Source of the DNA: Rhizobium sp. Root1212
GTDB taxonomy: Bacteria; Pseudomonadota; Alphaproteobacteria; Rhizobiales; Rhizobiaceae
Direction: 5' to 3'
Length of the DNA: 64,000 nt
NCBI RefSeq assembly: GCF_001424985.1
Contig: NZ_LMDA01000010.1
Span: 29,784-93,783, forward strand
The notes beneath the pieces are model-generated. The model did no database searches. It saw nothing but the letters and a program-made list of their open reading frames with translations, and was not told the origin of the DNA. How positions within the stretch are numbered: the stretch's first letter is position 1; every line of letters begins with the position of its first letter. Positions 8,817 through 17,942 of this stretch are shown piece after piece. The translations under genes and the position numbers were made by a program.

Positions 8817-11800
8817 TTAGACGTCGTAGTAGGCGGCGATGATGGCGTCGAGCTGCGGAGTGCTCATCGCCTGCATCTGGGCCGAGGTGAAGGCATCGAG
8901 CTGGGTGTTGGTCAGCGTGTTGATGTCGGCAGTCGACAGACCGGCGAGCGCCGAGGTGCCGATCGCCGCGATTTCGGTCGCGTCGAAGGTTGCGAGGTCT
9001 TCGGTTTCGAGCGCTCCGATGCCGGTCGCCGTCAGCGAGGCGATCTGCGCCGTGCCCCAGGCAGCAACCTGTGTGGACGACAGCGAGGTGACCTGCGTCG
9101 AGCTGAGGCCGGCGACCTGACCCGTGGTCATCATGCCCACCTGCGCGGCAGACAGGGCGCTCATGGCGAGAGCGGTCATCTGCTTGGCCGAGAGGGCGGC
9201 GATCTGGGTGCTATCCCAGCCGGAGATCTCGTCGGAGGTCAGCGCACCGATCTGGGTGCTGCTCAGCCCGGCGATCTGGCCGGTGGTGAGGCCGGCGCCC
9301 TGGGTGCTGCCGAGTGCCAGCAGGTTGGCGGTCGAGAGGCCTGCAAGCGCCTTGTTGCTGATCGCGGCGATATCGGCGGCGTCGAAGGTCGCCATGTCGG
9401 CGGTTTCGAGGCCGGAGATGCCAGCGGCCGAGAGAGCGGCGATCTGTGTGCTGCTCCAGGCGGCGATCTGGTCGGTCGAGAGCGAGGCGACCTGGGCGGA
9501 ACCGAGCGAAGCGATCTGCGTCGTCGTCAGCATGCCGAACTGGGTCGAGGACAGCTGAGTGATGTCCATCGCAGCGATCTGCTTGACCGAGAGCGCTGCA
9601 ACCTGGGTGCTGCCCCAGCCGGCGATCTCGTCCGAGGTCAGGGCTGCGACCTGGCTCGTGCCGAGCACCGCGATCTGGCCTGTGGTGAGGCCTGCACCCT
9701 GAACGCTGCCGAGGGCGCCGATATTGGCGGCCGACAGGCCGGCGAGACCCTTGTTGCTGATGGCGGCGATGTCGGCAGCGTCGAAGGTCGCCATGTCGGC
9801 GGTTTCGAGGCCGGCGACGCCGGCAGCCGAGAGCGCGGCAATCTGGGCCGTCGAGAAGGCAGCGAGCTGGTCGGTCGAGAGCGACGTGACCTGGGTGCTG
9901 GTGAGGCTGGCGATCTGCGTCGAGGTCAGCATGCCGGCCTGGGTCGAGGACAGCTGCGTCAGGTCGAGCGCGGCGATCTGCTTGGCGGAAAGGGCGCCGA
10001 CCTGGGCGCTGGTCCAGCCGGAGATTTCATCCGAGGTGAGCGAACCGATCTGGGTGGAGCTGAGCGCTGCGATCTGACCGCTGGTGAGGCCGGCACCCTG
10101 GGCGCTGCCGAGAGCGGCGATGTTGGTGGTCGTCAGACCGGCGATCGCCTTGGTGCCGATGGCGGCGATATCCGCTGCATCGAAGGTGGCGATGTCGTCG
10201 GTACCGAGAGCGGCAAGCGCCGTCGAGGTGAGCGAGCCAATCTGCGCCGTCGAAAGCGAGGCAACCTGATCGGTCGAGAGCGCGCCGGCTTGCGTCGAAC
10301 TCAGGACTGCGATCTGGGCGGAGGTCAGCATGCCGGCCTGAGCCGAGGACAGCTGGGTAACGTCGACCGATGCGAACTGCTTGGCCGTCAGCGCGCCGAC
10401 CTGGGTGCTGTCCCAGCCGACCATCTGCGCGGTGGTGAGACCGGCAACCTGGGTGTTGCTGAGGGCGCTGATCTGGCCCGTGGTCAGCATGGCGGCCTGG
10501 GTCGAGGACAGCTGGGCAAGAGCAAGCGAGGTGACCTGCTTGGTCGAGAGGGCCTGGATCTGGCCGCTGGTCCAGCCGCTGATCTCATCCGAGGTCAACG
10601 AGCCGACCTGGGCCGTGCTGAGGGCTGCGATCTGGCCGGTGGTGAAGCCGACGCCCTGGGCGCTGCCGAGGGCAGCGATGTTGGCGGTGGCAAGACCGGC
10701 GAGAGCCTTGGTGCTCAGCGCAGCGATATCGGCCGAGTCGAAGGTCGCCATATCGGCGGTTTCGAGACCGGCGACACCGGCAGACGAGAGCGCGCCGATC
10801 TGGGCGGTGCTCCACGAGGCGATCTGGTCGGTCGACAGCGCCGAGACCTGGGTGCTGGTGAGACCGGCGACCTGTGCGGTCGTCAGCATGCCGGCCTGGG
10901 TCGAGGACAGCTGCGTCAGGTCGAGGGCGGCGATCTGCTTGGCAGAAAGAGCACCGACCTGGGCGCTGTTCCAGCCGGAGATCTCATCCGAGGTCAGCGC
11001 ACCGATCTGGGTGGAGCTGAGGGCGGCGATCTGGCCCGTGGTGAGGCCGGCGCCCTGGGCGCTGCCGAGAGCGGTGATGTTGGCGGTCGTCAGACCGGCG
11101 ATCGCCTTGGTGTTGATGGCGGCGATATCGGCGGCATCGAAGGTGGCGATATCGTCGGTGCCGAGGGCGCCGAGCGCGGTCGAGGTGAGCGCTGCAATCT
11201 GCGTCGTCGAGAAGGCGGCGAGCTGGTCGGTGGAGAGCGCGCCGGCCTGGGTGGAATTGAGGACGGCAACCTGGCCGGCCGTCAGCATGCCGGCCTGGGC
11301 CGAGGACAGCTGGGTGACGTCGAGCGACGGGACCTGCTTGGTTGTGAGCGCTGCGACCTGGGTGCTATCCCAGCCGCCGAGCTGTGCGGTGGTGAGGCCT
11401 GCGACCTGGGTGGTGCTGAGCGCGCCGATTTGGCCCGTGGTCAGCATGGCGGCCTGGGCCGAGGAGAGCTGGGCAAGAGCGAGCGAGGTGACCTGCTTGG
11501 TCGAAAGTGCCTGGATCTGGGCGCTGGTCCAGCCGCTGATCTCATCCGAGGTCAGCGTGCCGACCTGGGCGGTGCTGAGCACGGCGATCTGGCCGGTGGT
11601 GAGGCCGGCGCCCTGGGCGCTGCCGAGAGCGGCGATGTTGGCGGTGGCGAGACCTGCCAGAGCCTTCGTGGCGAGGGCGGCGATATCGGCGGCATCGAAG
11701 GTCGCCATGTCTTCCGTCTGAAGACCGGCAACGCCGGAAGACGACAGGGCGCCGATCTGCGCCGTCGAGAAGGCGGCGATCTGGTCCGTCGACAGGGCTG

Positions 11801-12809
11801 CGACCTGGGCGCTGGTAAGACCGGCGACCTGGGCGGTCGTCAGCATGCCGGCCTGGGCCGAAGAAAGCTGCGTGAGATCGAGGGCGGCGACCTGCTTGAC
11901 CGACAGCGCGCCGACCTGGGCGCTGCTCCAGCCGCTGATCTCATCCGAGGTCAGGACGGCGACCTGGGCGAGGCTCAGGGCACCGATCTGGCCGGTGGTG
12001 AGGCCGGCGCCCTGGGCGCTGCCGAGAGCCTGGAGGTTTGCGGTCGAAAGGCCGGCAAGGGCCTTGCTGCTGATGGCGGCGATATCGGCGGCATCGAATG
12101 TGGCGATGTCTTCGGAGGCGAGCGCACCGAGGGCGGCCGACGACAGGGCGCCGATCTGCGCCGTCGAGAAGGCGGCGACCTGATCCGAGGAGAGCGAGGT
12201 GATCTGGGTACCCGTCAGGCCTGCGACCTGCGAGGTCGTCAGCATGCCGGCCTGGGTCGAGGAAAGCTGGGTAAGGTCGAGGGCGGCGATCTGCTTGGCC
12301 GAGAGGGCGGCGATCTGGGTGCTGGACCAGCTGCTGATGTCGGCGGAGGTCAGAGCGGCGATCTGGGTGGACCCCATGGCGGCGATCTGGGTGCTGGAGA
12401 GCATGCCGAACTGGGCGCTGGATAGCTGCGTGACATCCATGGCGGCGATCTGCTTGGCCGAGATGACGCCGATCTGGGCGCTGTTCCAGTTGTCGATGTC
12501 AGCGGAGGTCAGCTGGGCCATGACGCCGGTGGTGAGAGTCTTGATCTGGTCGGTCGTGATGTTGTCGAGCCAGGACGAAAGCACGGCGATCTGGTCGGTG
12601 CGCAGGCCGGTGATGGCGCTGGCGGAAACCGCGCTCATCGTCAGGGCCGCGATATCCTGGGTCTCCATCGCATTGATCTGCGTGGAGGTGAGAGCGCCGA
12701 CCTGAGCGGTGCTCATCGCCGCCATGTCGTCGGTCGTCAATGCGCGGATCGACGTGGTGGACAGCGACCGGATCTGGGCGGTGGTAAGGGAGGAAATGAT
12801 AGACGTCAT
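8817..12809 (-). CDS. Giant low-complexity repeat protein (10-11 residue LTTxQIxAL unit)
   Basis: About 1,330 residues made almost entirely of a 10-11 residue unit of the form (L/F)(T/S)(T/S)xQ(I/V)xAL, with small, hydroxyl and glutamine residues at fixed places; over a hundred units. Units are grouped in blocks marked by TSDEISGW and TFDAADIAA motifs. ATG 12809 (MTSIISSLTTAQIRSL) is chosen because the repeat starts there; the frame runs on to 12968 without repeat character. No Sec signal peptide, no transmembrane segment, no cysteine within the repeat blocks. It ends LDAIIAAYYDV, which could serve as a C-terminal type I secretion signal, and an RTX protein gene lies 2 kb away; secretion is inference. 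No enzymatic domain is visible. The unit should form a regular solenoid or helical stack. A strong terminator follows. Confidence 0.8.
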   Translation of the reverse strand: MTSIISSLTTAQIRSLSTTSIRALTTDDMAAMSTAQVGALTSTQINAMETQDIAALTMSAVSASAITGLRTDQIAVLSSWLDNITTDQIKTLTTGVMAQLTSADIDNWNSAQIGVISAKQIAAMDVTQLSSAQFGMLSSTQIAAMGSTQIAALTSADISSWSSTQIAALSAKQIAALDLTQLSSTQAGMLTTSQVAGLTGTQITSLSSDQVAAFSTAQIGALSSAALGALASEDIATFDAADIAAISSKALAGLSTANLQALGSAQGAGLTTGQIGALSLAQVAVLTSDEISGWSSAQVGALSVKQVAALDLTQLSSAQAGMLTTAQVAGLTSAQVAALSTDQIAAFSTAQIGALSSSGVAGLQTEDMATFDAADIAALATKALAGLATANIAALGSAQGAGLTTGQIAVLSTAQVGTLTSDEISGWTSAQIQALSTKQVTSLALAQLSSAQAAMLTTGQIGALSTTQVAGLTTAQLGGWDSTQVAALTTKQVPSLDVTQLSSAQAGMLTAGQVAVLNSTQAGALSTDQLAAFSTTQIAALTSTALGALGTDDIATFDAADIAAINTKAIAGLTTANITALGSAQGAGLTTGQIAALSSTQIGALTSDEISGWNSAQVGALSAKQIAALDLTQLSSTQAGMLTTAQVAGLTSTQVSALSTDQIASWSTAQIGALSSAGVAGLETADMATFDSADIAALSTKALAGLATANIAALGSAQGVGFTTGQIAALSTAQVGSLTSDEISGWTSGQIQALSTKQVTSLALAQLSSTQAAMLTTGQISALSNTQVAGLTTAQMVGWDSTQVGALTAKQFASVDVTQLSSAQAGMLTSAQIAVLSSTQAGALSTDQVASLSTAQIGSLTSTALAALGTDDIATFDAADIAAIGTKAIAGLTTTNIAALGSAQGAGLTSGQIAALSSTQIGSLTSDEISGWTSAQVGALSAKQIAALDLTQLSSTQAGMLTSTQIASLTSTQVTSLSTDQLAAFSTAQIAALSAAGVAGLETADMATFDAADIAAISNKGLAGLSAANIGALGSVQGAGLTTGQIAVLGTSQVAALTSDEIAGWGSTQVAALSVKQIAAMDITQLSSTQFGMLTTTQIASLGSAQVASLSTDQIAAWSSTQIAALSAAGISGLETADMATFDAADIAAISNKALAGLSTANLLALGSTQGAGLTTGQIAGLSSTQIGALTSDEISGWDSTQIAALSAKQMTALAMSALSAAQVGMMTTGQVAGLSSTQVTSLSSTQVAAWGTAQIASLTATGIGALETEDLATFDATEIAAIGTSALAGLSTADINTLTNTQLDAFTSAQMQAMSTPQLDAIIAAYYDV
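9222..11960 (-). repeat. Nested tandem repeat inside the giant gene: 399 + 558 nt blocks, 957-nt super-repeat
   Basis: The block marker encoding TSDEISGW recurs at about 9225, 9626, 10021, 10580, 10980, 11540 and 11940. Spacings are near 399, 399, 558, 399, 558 and 399 nt (133 or 186 codons), so a 957-nt super-unit is repeated with point divergence. This indicates growth by unequal recombination under purifying selection for the short amino-acid unit. Confidence 0.75.
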
Positions 12810-13397
12810 GGACTCGGGCCCCCAAGTTCTGAACTGAAAAACGTCGTTCTTCCGCCGACCCGTCCCGGATGACGAGGCCTTCAAGCCCAGGCGCGCCTGT
12901 CGCGCCAGATCGCCGCGACGCATCATTGCGCCGGGGCTGCAAAAGAACAGTGATGTTGCAGAGAACATGGCTCGAGCGAGCCGGCGCGTGGGAAGGCATC
13001 ATGCATTCAAAGCCGCTGGCGGCCCTGATCCTTACGCAGGTCGCTGTCGGTTCGTTATCCGGTGTCCCGCCCTCTTCATCGAGGCATCGAACCACCAGGG
13101 CATGAGCAGACGCTATTGACCTGTGATACACTTAGGACCTCGCTTTTAATTTTAAGTTAATGGTGGCCCCCGACTTCTTCCAAAAGGTGTCGTTTCGAGG
13201 CGACGCCCCTACCGCCGGATGTCGAATCGCTCCTTCAGGGCGGCCCCCTCGTACCAGCCCATGGCCTCATTTAATTTTCAAATACAATGAAACCGGGTTA
13301 TGACACCCGCATCCAGACGGAGCATCGCTGCCGTTTTGCCCTTGCCCTGCGCCTGCTGCTCCGGGGCCGGGTTTCCACGATCACCAAGGAGAACGAC
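12810..13397. other. Long intergenic region upstream of the repeat-protein gene
   Basis: About 590 bp without a convincing gene. It holds the leader and promoter of the minus-strand repeat gene and an AT-rich patch near 13140-13165 (CTTTTAATTTTAAGTTAATGG), an obvious promoter candidate. Minus-strand open frames here (to 12968 and 13131) lack ribosome-binding sites and family resemblance. Confidence 0.4.
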
Positions 13398-13535
13398 ATG
13401 ACCGACAGCCGGCGCCTTCCGTGCGAAGCCACCGAGCTTGCGCGGGAGAAGGGGAAAAGCGGGACAATCCGCCTTGAGCCGCTGCGGCTCGAAAACGGCC
13501 CCGCCCTCCATGAAGCGTGGAAAGAGCGGGCGTGA
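13398..13535 (+). CDS. Short upstream ORF (45 aa) coupled to the MFS gene
   Basis: ATG 13398 is preceded by a strong AAGGAG six to seven bases away, the best ribosome-binding site in the region. The frame encodes 45 residues and stops at 13535, four bases before the MFS start. It contains a TIRLEPLRLENGPALHEAW stretch that looks like the first strand and helix of a GNAT acetyltransferase, so it may be the remnant of one. Alternatively it is a leader whose translation opens the transporter start site. No downstream GNAT motif is present. Confidence 0.4.
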   Translation: MTDSRRLPCEATELAREKGKSGTIRLEPLRLENGPALHEAWKERA

Positions 13536-13539
13536 TCCG

Positions 13540-14736
13540 ATGATGGTGGAGAAGCGTGATGTTTCCCAGGCGGCGCTGATCGCCGTGGTGATCCTCGTGG
13601 GGTTGAACCTGCGGGCGTTTTTGACGGCGGTCGGGCCGCTTGCGCCCGTCATCGCCGAGGCGACGGGCTTGAGCCTGCAGGGCATGTCGCTGTTCACGCT
13701 CGCGCCGATGATCCTGATGGGTGCGTGCGCCTTTGCCGGCCCGTGGCTGCAATCGACCTTCGGAGCGCGGGCGGCGGTGCTGGGAGCGCTGCTGATTCTC
13801 GGCGTTGCCTGCGGACTGCGCATGGTGGTTTCGGACGGCATGGCGCTGATTGGCACGGCCGCCCTTTGCGGGCTTGGCGTGGCGATCGTCCAGGCGGTTT
13901 TTCCGGGCGTCATCAAGACGTATTTTCCGACGCGCTTCGCCATCATGATGGGGCTTTACTCCTCCATGCTGATGGCTGGCGGGGCGCTTGGAGCGCAGAT
14001 TTCGCCAGCGGTCGCAGCGGCCACCGGCAGCTGGCAGTTGGGGCTTGGCTGGACCGTCATTCCGGCGGCTGTCGCCTTCATCGCCGGGGTGATCGCGCTG
14101 CCGCACGGACGGGCGGCAACGATGGGCGGCATGGGGCCGGGCACGCTTTTGCGCCGGCCGCGCACATGGCTGCTGATGGCCTGTTTCGGCCTCGTCAACG
14201 GCGGCTACTCGTCGTGCGTCGCGTGGCTTGCGGCCTATTACCAGTCGCTGGGATGGACGAGCACGGAGAGCGGCCGGCTGCTCGCGGTAATGGCCGTCGC
14301 GCAGGCGACGGCGGCGCTGGGCTTCCCGATCCTTGCCTCGCGGCGGCGCGACAGGCGCTTGTGGATATGGATCACGCTGCTTCTTCAAATCACCGGTTTT
14401 GCCGGGCTGGCTCTGGCGCCGCTGGCGGCACCGGCCTTTCTCGCGGCTGCCGTGGGCGCCGGGCTCGGGGGTTGTTTTGCGCTGTCCATGGTGGTGGCGC
14501 TCGATCATCTCGATCATCCGGCCCATGCCGGCGCGCTTTCGGCGCTGATGCAGGGCGGCGGCTTCCTGATCGCGGCGGTGCCGCCCTGGATCGTCGCCGT
14601 GCTGCACGATATCAGCGGCAGCTTTACCACGGGATGGTTGATGCACCTCGGCTGTATCGCGGTCGTGCTGGTGCTGAGCTTTCGGCTGGTGCCGGGTGGT
14701 TATGCCGTCGCGATGGGGCGGGATGTTGCGGTTTAA
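13540..14736 (+). CDS. MFS transporter of the CynX/NimT type
   Basis: About 398 residues with 12 hydrophobic segments, beginning LIAVVILVGLNLRAFLTAVGPL, the typical first helix of the cyanate/2-nitroimidazole (CynX/NimT/YycB) branch of the major facilitator superfamily. The RLRDRR-like loop between the two halves appears as ASRRRDRRLW near mid-protein. Starts at 13540 or 13543 (MMVEKRDVSQ) are preferred; the frame is open further upstream but without family resemblance. The only good ribosome-binding site in front belongs to the 45-codon ORF, suggesting translational coupling. Substrate unknown. It converges with the RTX gene, and a shared hairpin terminator lies between them. Confidence 0.85.
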   Translation: MMVEKRDVSQAALIAVVILVGLNLRAFLTAVGPLAPVIAEATGLSLQGMSLFTLAPMILMGACAFAGPWLQSTFGARAAVLGALLILGVACGLRMVVSDGMALIGTAALCGLGVAIVQAVFPGVIKTYFPTRFAIMMGLYSSMLMAGGALGAQISPAVAAATGSWQLGLGWTVIPAAVAFIAGVIALPHGRAATMGGMGPGTLLRRPRTWLLMACFGLVNGGYSSCVAWLAAYYQSLGWTSTESGRLLAVMAVAQATAALGFPILASRRRDRRLWIWITLLLQITGFAGLALAPLAAPAFLAAAVGAGLGGCFALSMVVALDHLDHPAHAGALSALMQGGGFLIAAVPPWIVAVLHDISGSFTTGWLMHLGCIAVVLVLSFRLVPGGYAVAMGRDVAV

Positions 14737-14789
14737 GGGCGTTGGCTTGCAGTCTGGCGGCTACGCGGCTGTGCCGGAAGGGCGGATGT

Positions 14790-14828
14790 GGGGCAATTCC
14801 GCGACATCCGCTTTCGCGGCATTGCCCC
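14790..14828. terminator. Hairpin terminator between convergent MFS and RTX genes
   Basis: GGGGCAAT (14790-14797) pairs with ATTGCCCC (14821-14828), and inside it CCGCGA (14799-14804) pairs with TCGCGG (14814-14819), giving 14 base pairs with one mismatch and a 9-nt loop. It sits between two convergent stop codons (14736 and 14848), so a bidirectional role is likely. The T-tract is weak. Confidence 0.6.
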
Positions 14829-14847
14829 TTTGCCGGTTCCTGCCGTC

Positions 14848-16560
14848 TCAAACGATGATAAAATCGGCGTTTGTAATGGCCGGCTTGGTATCGAGGGTCG
14901 CAAACAGGACTGCTGCGGCACTGCCGGTACCATCCTTGTCGTAGAATAGCTTGCCGGTATCGGTCTCGTAGATGATCCGGTCCGACGCATCATGCGCGGT
15001 GCCGGATGTGCTGGCGTAGAAGGCGGCCGCCGCCAGCGTTCCCGCAGCCGAGATCGCTGCAAAGACGGAATTGCCGAGATAGATCGTATCATCCGCGACC
15101 ACGAAGTCGGTGATGTGATCGACGTTGGTGGCGCCGAGCGTCGTGTTGAAGTGGAACTTGTCGGCGCCTGCGCCGCCGGTCAGCGTATCGTTGCCGAGAC
15201 CGCCGTTCAGCGCATCGCCGCCGTCTCCACCGGATATCCTGTTTGCGCCGCCATTGCCGTCGATGGTATTGGCGAGCGTATTACCGGTACCGTTGATGTT
15301 GCCGCTGCCGGTCAGCACCAGTTTTTCGACATTGGCCGCGAGCGTGAAGCTTGCGGACGCCTTGACCGTATCGGTGCCGGCGGCCGAGGCCTCGGAAACC
15401 ACGTCGCTGCTGTTGTCGACGATATAGGTATCGTCACCGGCCCCGCCGGAAAGCGAATCCGCACCCGCTCCGCCATCCAACGTGTTCTTGCCCGACGTGC
15501 CGACGATCGTATTGGCAAGCGCATTGCCGGTGCCGTTCAGATTGCCCGTTCCGGTCAACGTCAGTTTTTCGATATTGGCGGAGAGCGTGTAGCTGACGGA
15601 CGAGAACACCGCGTCGCTGCCGGCATTGCTTGCCTCGACGAGCACATCTCTGGCGTTATCGACATAATAGGTATCGTTGCCTTTGCCGCCTTCCATCCTG
15701 TCGGCCCCAGCGCCGCCGTTGAGCCTGTCGTTTCCGGCATCGCCGTAGATCGTATCGATCCCGTCGCCGCCCGAAATGTCGTCATTGCCGTCACCGCCGA
15801 AGATATCGTCATCCCCCGCGCCACCGGAAAGCCTGTCGAAACCGGCTCCCCCGTCGACGAGGTCATTGCCGTCGCCGCCGGAGACAGTGTCGTCGCCATC
15901 GTCGCCGCTGAGATTGTCGCTGCCTGCATCCCCGGAAATGGTGTCGTCGCCAAGACCGCCGCTCAGGAAATCATCGCCATCGCCGCCGCGTAGCCCGTCG
16001 TCGCCGTCGCCGCCACTGCCGCTGTCATCGCCCACCGCGCCGACGATCAGATCATCACCGGTGCCGCCGAACAGCAGATCGTCGCCGCCGCCGCCGTCAA
16101 GGCTGTCGCTTCCGCTGCCGCCGGAAAGCATATCGTCCCCGAGATAACCGCGGATGACGTCGTTTCCGCCGTAGCCTTTCAGGGTGTCGGCCTGACTGCT
16201 GGCGCCAATGCTGTCATCACCGTATAGCCAGATGCTGGCAGCATTTGCCGTATAATACCAACTCAGTCTGTTCTGATAATAGTTGAACCCGGTGTAATCC
16301 GACCATGACACGGAATATCCGGGTGAAAATGCTAACACGGCACCCTCGCTCGAGCCGCTCGTTACCCGTATACTCGAAATAGAGCCACTGTAACTGTATG
16401 TATTCGCTCCGGTTCCGGTGAAATTGACCTGGACCTGATTATCGGCGTTGCCGAAATTCCAGACAGATGTTCCATAACTGATAAAAGACAGGGTGCCGGC
16501 GCCGAAAAAGTCATCCGTATTGACGGCAATATTGCTATTGGAAGTATAGATACTAACCAT
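14848..16560 (-). CDS. RTX (hemolysin-type calcium-binding) secreted protein
   Basis: 570 residues. The N-terminal 120 residues form a unique beta-rich domain. Next come many glycine-aspartate nonapeptides (GGxGxDxLx; e.g. GGSGSDSLDGGGGDDLLFGG), which bind calcium outside the cell and fold into parallel beta-rolls. Two copies of a serralysin-like linker with NIEKLTLTGTGNLNGTGN / NVEKLVLTGSGNINGTGN follow, then a C-terminal type I secretion region. ATG 16560 has GGGAGG six bases upstream. There is no protease, lipase or other catalytic motif, so a surface/adhesive or matrix role is most likely. No HlyB/HlyD/TolC genes are nearby; an exporter elsewhere is assumed. Confidence 0.9.
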   Translation of the reverse strand: MVSIYTSNSNIAVNTDDFFGAGTLSFISYGTSVWNFGNADNQVQVNFTGTGANTYSYSGSISSIRVTSGSSEGAVLAFSPGYSVSWSDYTGFNYYQNRLSWYYTANAASIWLYGDDSIGASSQADTLKGYGGNDVIRGYLGDDMLSGGSGSDSLDGGGGDDLLFGGTGDDLIVGAVGDDSGSGGDGDDGLRGGDGDDFLSGGLGDDTISGDAGSDNLSGDDGDDTVSGGDGNDLVDGGAGFDRLSGGAGDDDIFGGDGNDDISGGDGIDTIYGDAGNDRLNGGAGADRMEGGKGNDTYYVDNARDVLVEASNAGSDAVFSSVSYTLSANIEKLTLTGTGNLNGTGNALANTIVGTSGKNTLDGGAGADSLSGGAGDDTYIVDNSSDVVSEASAAGTDTVKASASFTLAANVEKLVLTGSGNINGTGNTLANTIDGNGGANRISGGDGGDALNGGLGNDTLTGGAGADKFHFNTTLGATNVDHITDFVVADDTIYLGNSVFAAISAAGTLAAAAFYASTSGTAHDASDRIIYETDTGKLFYDKDGTGSAAAVLFATLDTKPAITNADFIIV

Positions 16561-16726
16561 GCGTGCCTCCCACCAAGGAAATTTTCTGGCGGGAAGATAT
16601 CACAGTCGGCCGCCGAAGCTGTATTTTTCCGAGAAATCCGGCGGTCGCGTTTCGGATCGTGGAAACACCGGCGCGGCATCGGGCAGAAAATTGCGAAAAC
16701 CCGCCGCTGTTCAATCCCGCATCAGC

Positions 16727-16742
16727 TTTGACAAATGTCAAA
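16727..16742 (+). promoter_or_regulatory. FNR/FixK-like box upstream of the first universal stress gene
   Basis: TTTGACAAATGTCAAA is a perfect inverted repeat matching the CRP/FNR-family pattern TTGAN6TCAA. Its centre is 63 bp before the start codon, a distance that suits activation. The same type of site occurs upstream of the other stress operon. Oxygen or nitric-oxide control is inferred. Confidence 0.6.
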
Positions 16743-16797
16743 GACATCCCCGTGAAGGCCGGTAACCTTTTCCGATCGAAACAGGGAGGTTCCCACC

Positions 16798-17631
16798 ATG
16801 CCTATTCGCACAGTCCTATGCATTCTGAACTCCAGGGATTTCCAGGAAGATCTGGAAGCCGCCGTGGATTTCTGCTCGGCGTCCGGCGCGCATCTGACAG
16901 CAGCCGTGATATGCCTCGGCTTCGCGGTGATGGATGGCGCATACGGCGCGACATCGGTCGTCTGGCTCGAGGAACGGCAGCGCGAGGTCGATGAGCTTGG
17001 CCAGAAGACGGAGAAGGTTCGTGAATTTCTGTCCCGGACCGATCTCTCCTATGACGTGCAGGAAATTTATACCGAATACGCCTTCGCCCAGGACGATATC
17101 GCACAACGGGCGCTTTACGCCGACATCGTGCTCATAGGCCGGCAAGCCGCCAGCGATGACGATCTCAGGAAGCGTATCATCGGCGGGACCCTGTTCCAGA
17201 CCCCGACACCCATCATCATCAATCGGGGACAGCAACCGCTCCAGGCGACCTCGAAATCCGTTCTTCTGGCATGGGATTCGAGCGACGAGGCATCGCGCGC
17301 GGCCCGTCAGGCGCTCGACATCCTGAAGGCGGCCGACTGCGTGTATGTCACCATGATCGATCCGGACGCGCACGAAAGCGTCAACGGCGAAGAACCGGGC
17401 GCCGATATCGCCACCTTCCTGGCCCGTCACGGCGTCAAGGTCCAGGTGGATCGGGTGGCCAGCGGCGGCAACAGGTCCGATGACGTCATAAGGCAGCATG
17501 CCATGGACGTGAACGCCGATCTGATCGTGATGGGCGCCTACAATCATCCTCGCTGGCAGCAGACGCTGTTTGGCGGCGTGACCCGCAGCATGATCGAAAA
17601 CGGCAGGACAACGCTTTTCCTGTCGCATTGA
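16798..17631 (+). CDS. Tandem-domain universal stress protein (UspA family)
   Basis: 277 residues with two Usp domains. The second is clearer: VLLAWDSSDEASRAARQAL forms the first strand and helix, DLIVMGAYNHPR carries the G-x2-G-x9-G(S/T)-like region, and GGVTRSMIENGRTTLFLSH is the C-terminal nucleotide-binding segment. Such proteins promote survival under energy, oxygen or metal stress. The sequence is clearly related to the stress protein at 19787-20617 (WLEERQREVDEL versus WLQERQREIDEL; NGEEPGAD in both), so the two are paralogues. GGGAGG lies upstream of ATG 16798. An FNR/FixK-like box suggests induction at low oxygen. Confidence 0.9.
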   Translation: MPIRTVLCILNSRDFQEDLEAAVDFCSASGAHLTAAVICLGFAVMDGAYGATSVVWLEERQREVDELGQKTEKVREFLSRTDLSYDVQEIYTEYAFAQDDIAQRALYADIVLIGRQAASDDDLRKRIIGGTLFQTPTPIIINRGQQPLQATSKSVLLAWDSSDEASRAARQALDILKAADCVYVTMIDPDAHESVNGEEPGADIATFLARHGVKVQVDRVASGGNRSDDVIRQHAMDVNADLIVMGAYNHPRWQQTLFGGVTRSMIENGRTTLFLSH

Positions 17632-17699
17632 AGGATGTCCCGACCGGGCAAGACACCTTCGGCACGATCGCTGGTGGAGACGACGGCGGTCGTGTGGTC

Positions 17700-17836
17700 T
17701 CAGCACCCTCGAATCGCTCGAAAGCCGCGACAACCATGAGGCGATTGAACTGGAGCGCGAACAGGGTTTTATCGCCGTTTCCTATCCGGACGATCCGACA
17801 TTGGTCCTCATAAGCAAGGACCTTCGCGGGACCTGA
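17700..17836 (+). pseudogene. C-terminal remnant resembling a GNAT acetyltransferase
   Basis: The frame ending at 17836 reads RDNHEAIELEREQGFIAVSY then PDDPTLVLISKDL, which fits the last helix and strand of GNAT acetyltransferases (N-x-x-A/M-...-GF, then PDDP and a final strand). Upstream, this frame turns into arginine/tryptophan-rich nonsense and no start or acetyl-CoA loop is found, so only the 3' end survives. In rhizobial stress loci such GNAT domains often accompany universal stress genes. Assignment rests on motif recall only. Confidence 0.45.
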
Positions 17837-17942
17837 GGCGCGGCAGCGCCGTGCGGATCATACGCGGGCTAAAGCTCGAATTCCCGGTCGAGAGATACGC
17901 CCGCAGGGTAACATTATCTGCGGTCCGCGGTCATGACGCCGC

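Noticed and set aside
10381..11721. 446-codon antisense frame rich in AAIWPVVRPAPWALP
   Set aside because: Another frame of the same repeat; alanine/tryptophan/proline-rich nonsense without a start signal.
8547..12425. 1,292-codon open frame antisense to the giant repeat gene (GRxxGDLGxGE-type repeats)
   Set aside because: It follows the period of the coding repeat on the other strand, has no ribosome-binding site, and begins in unrelated sequence; a by-product of repeated GC-rich codons.
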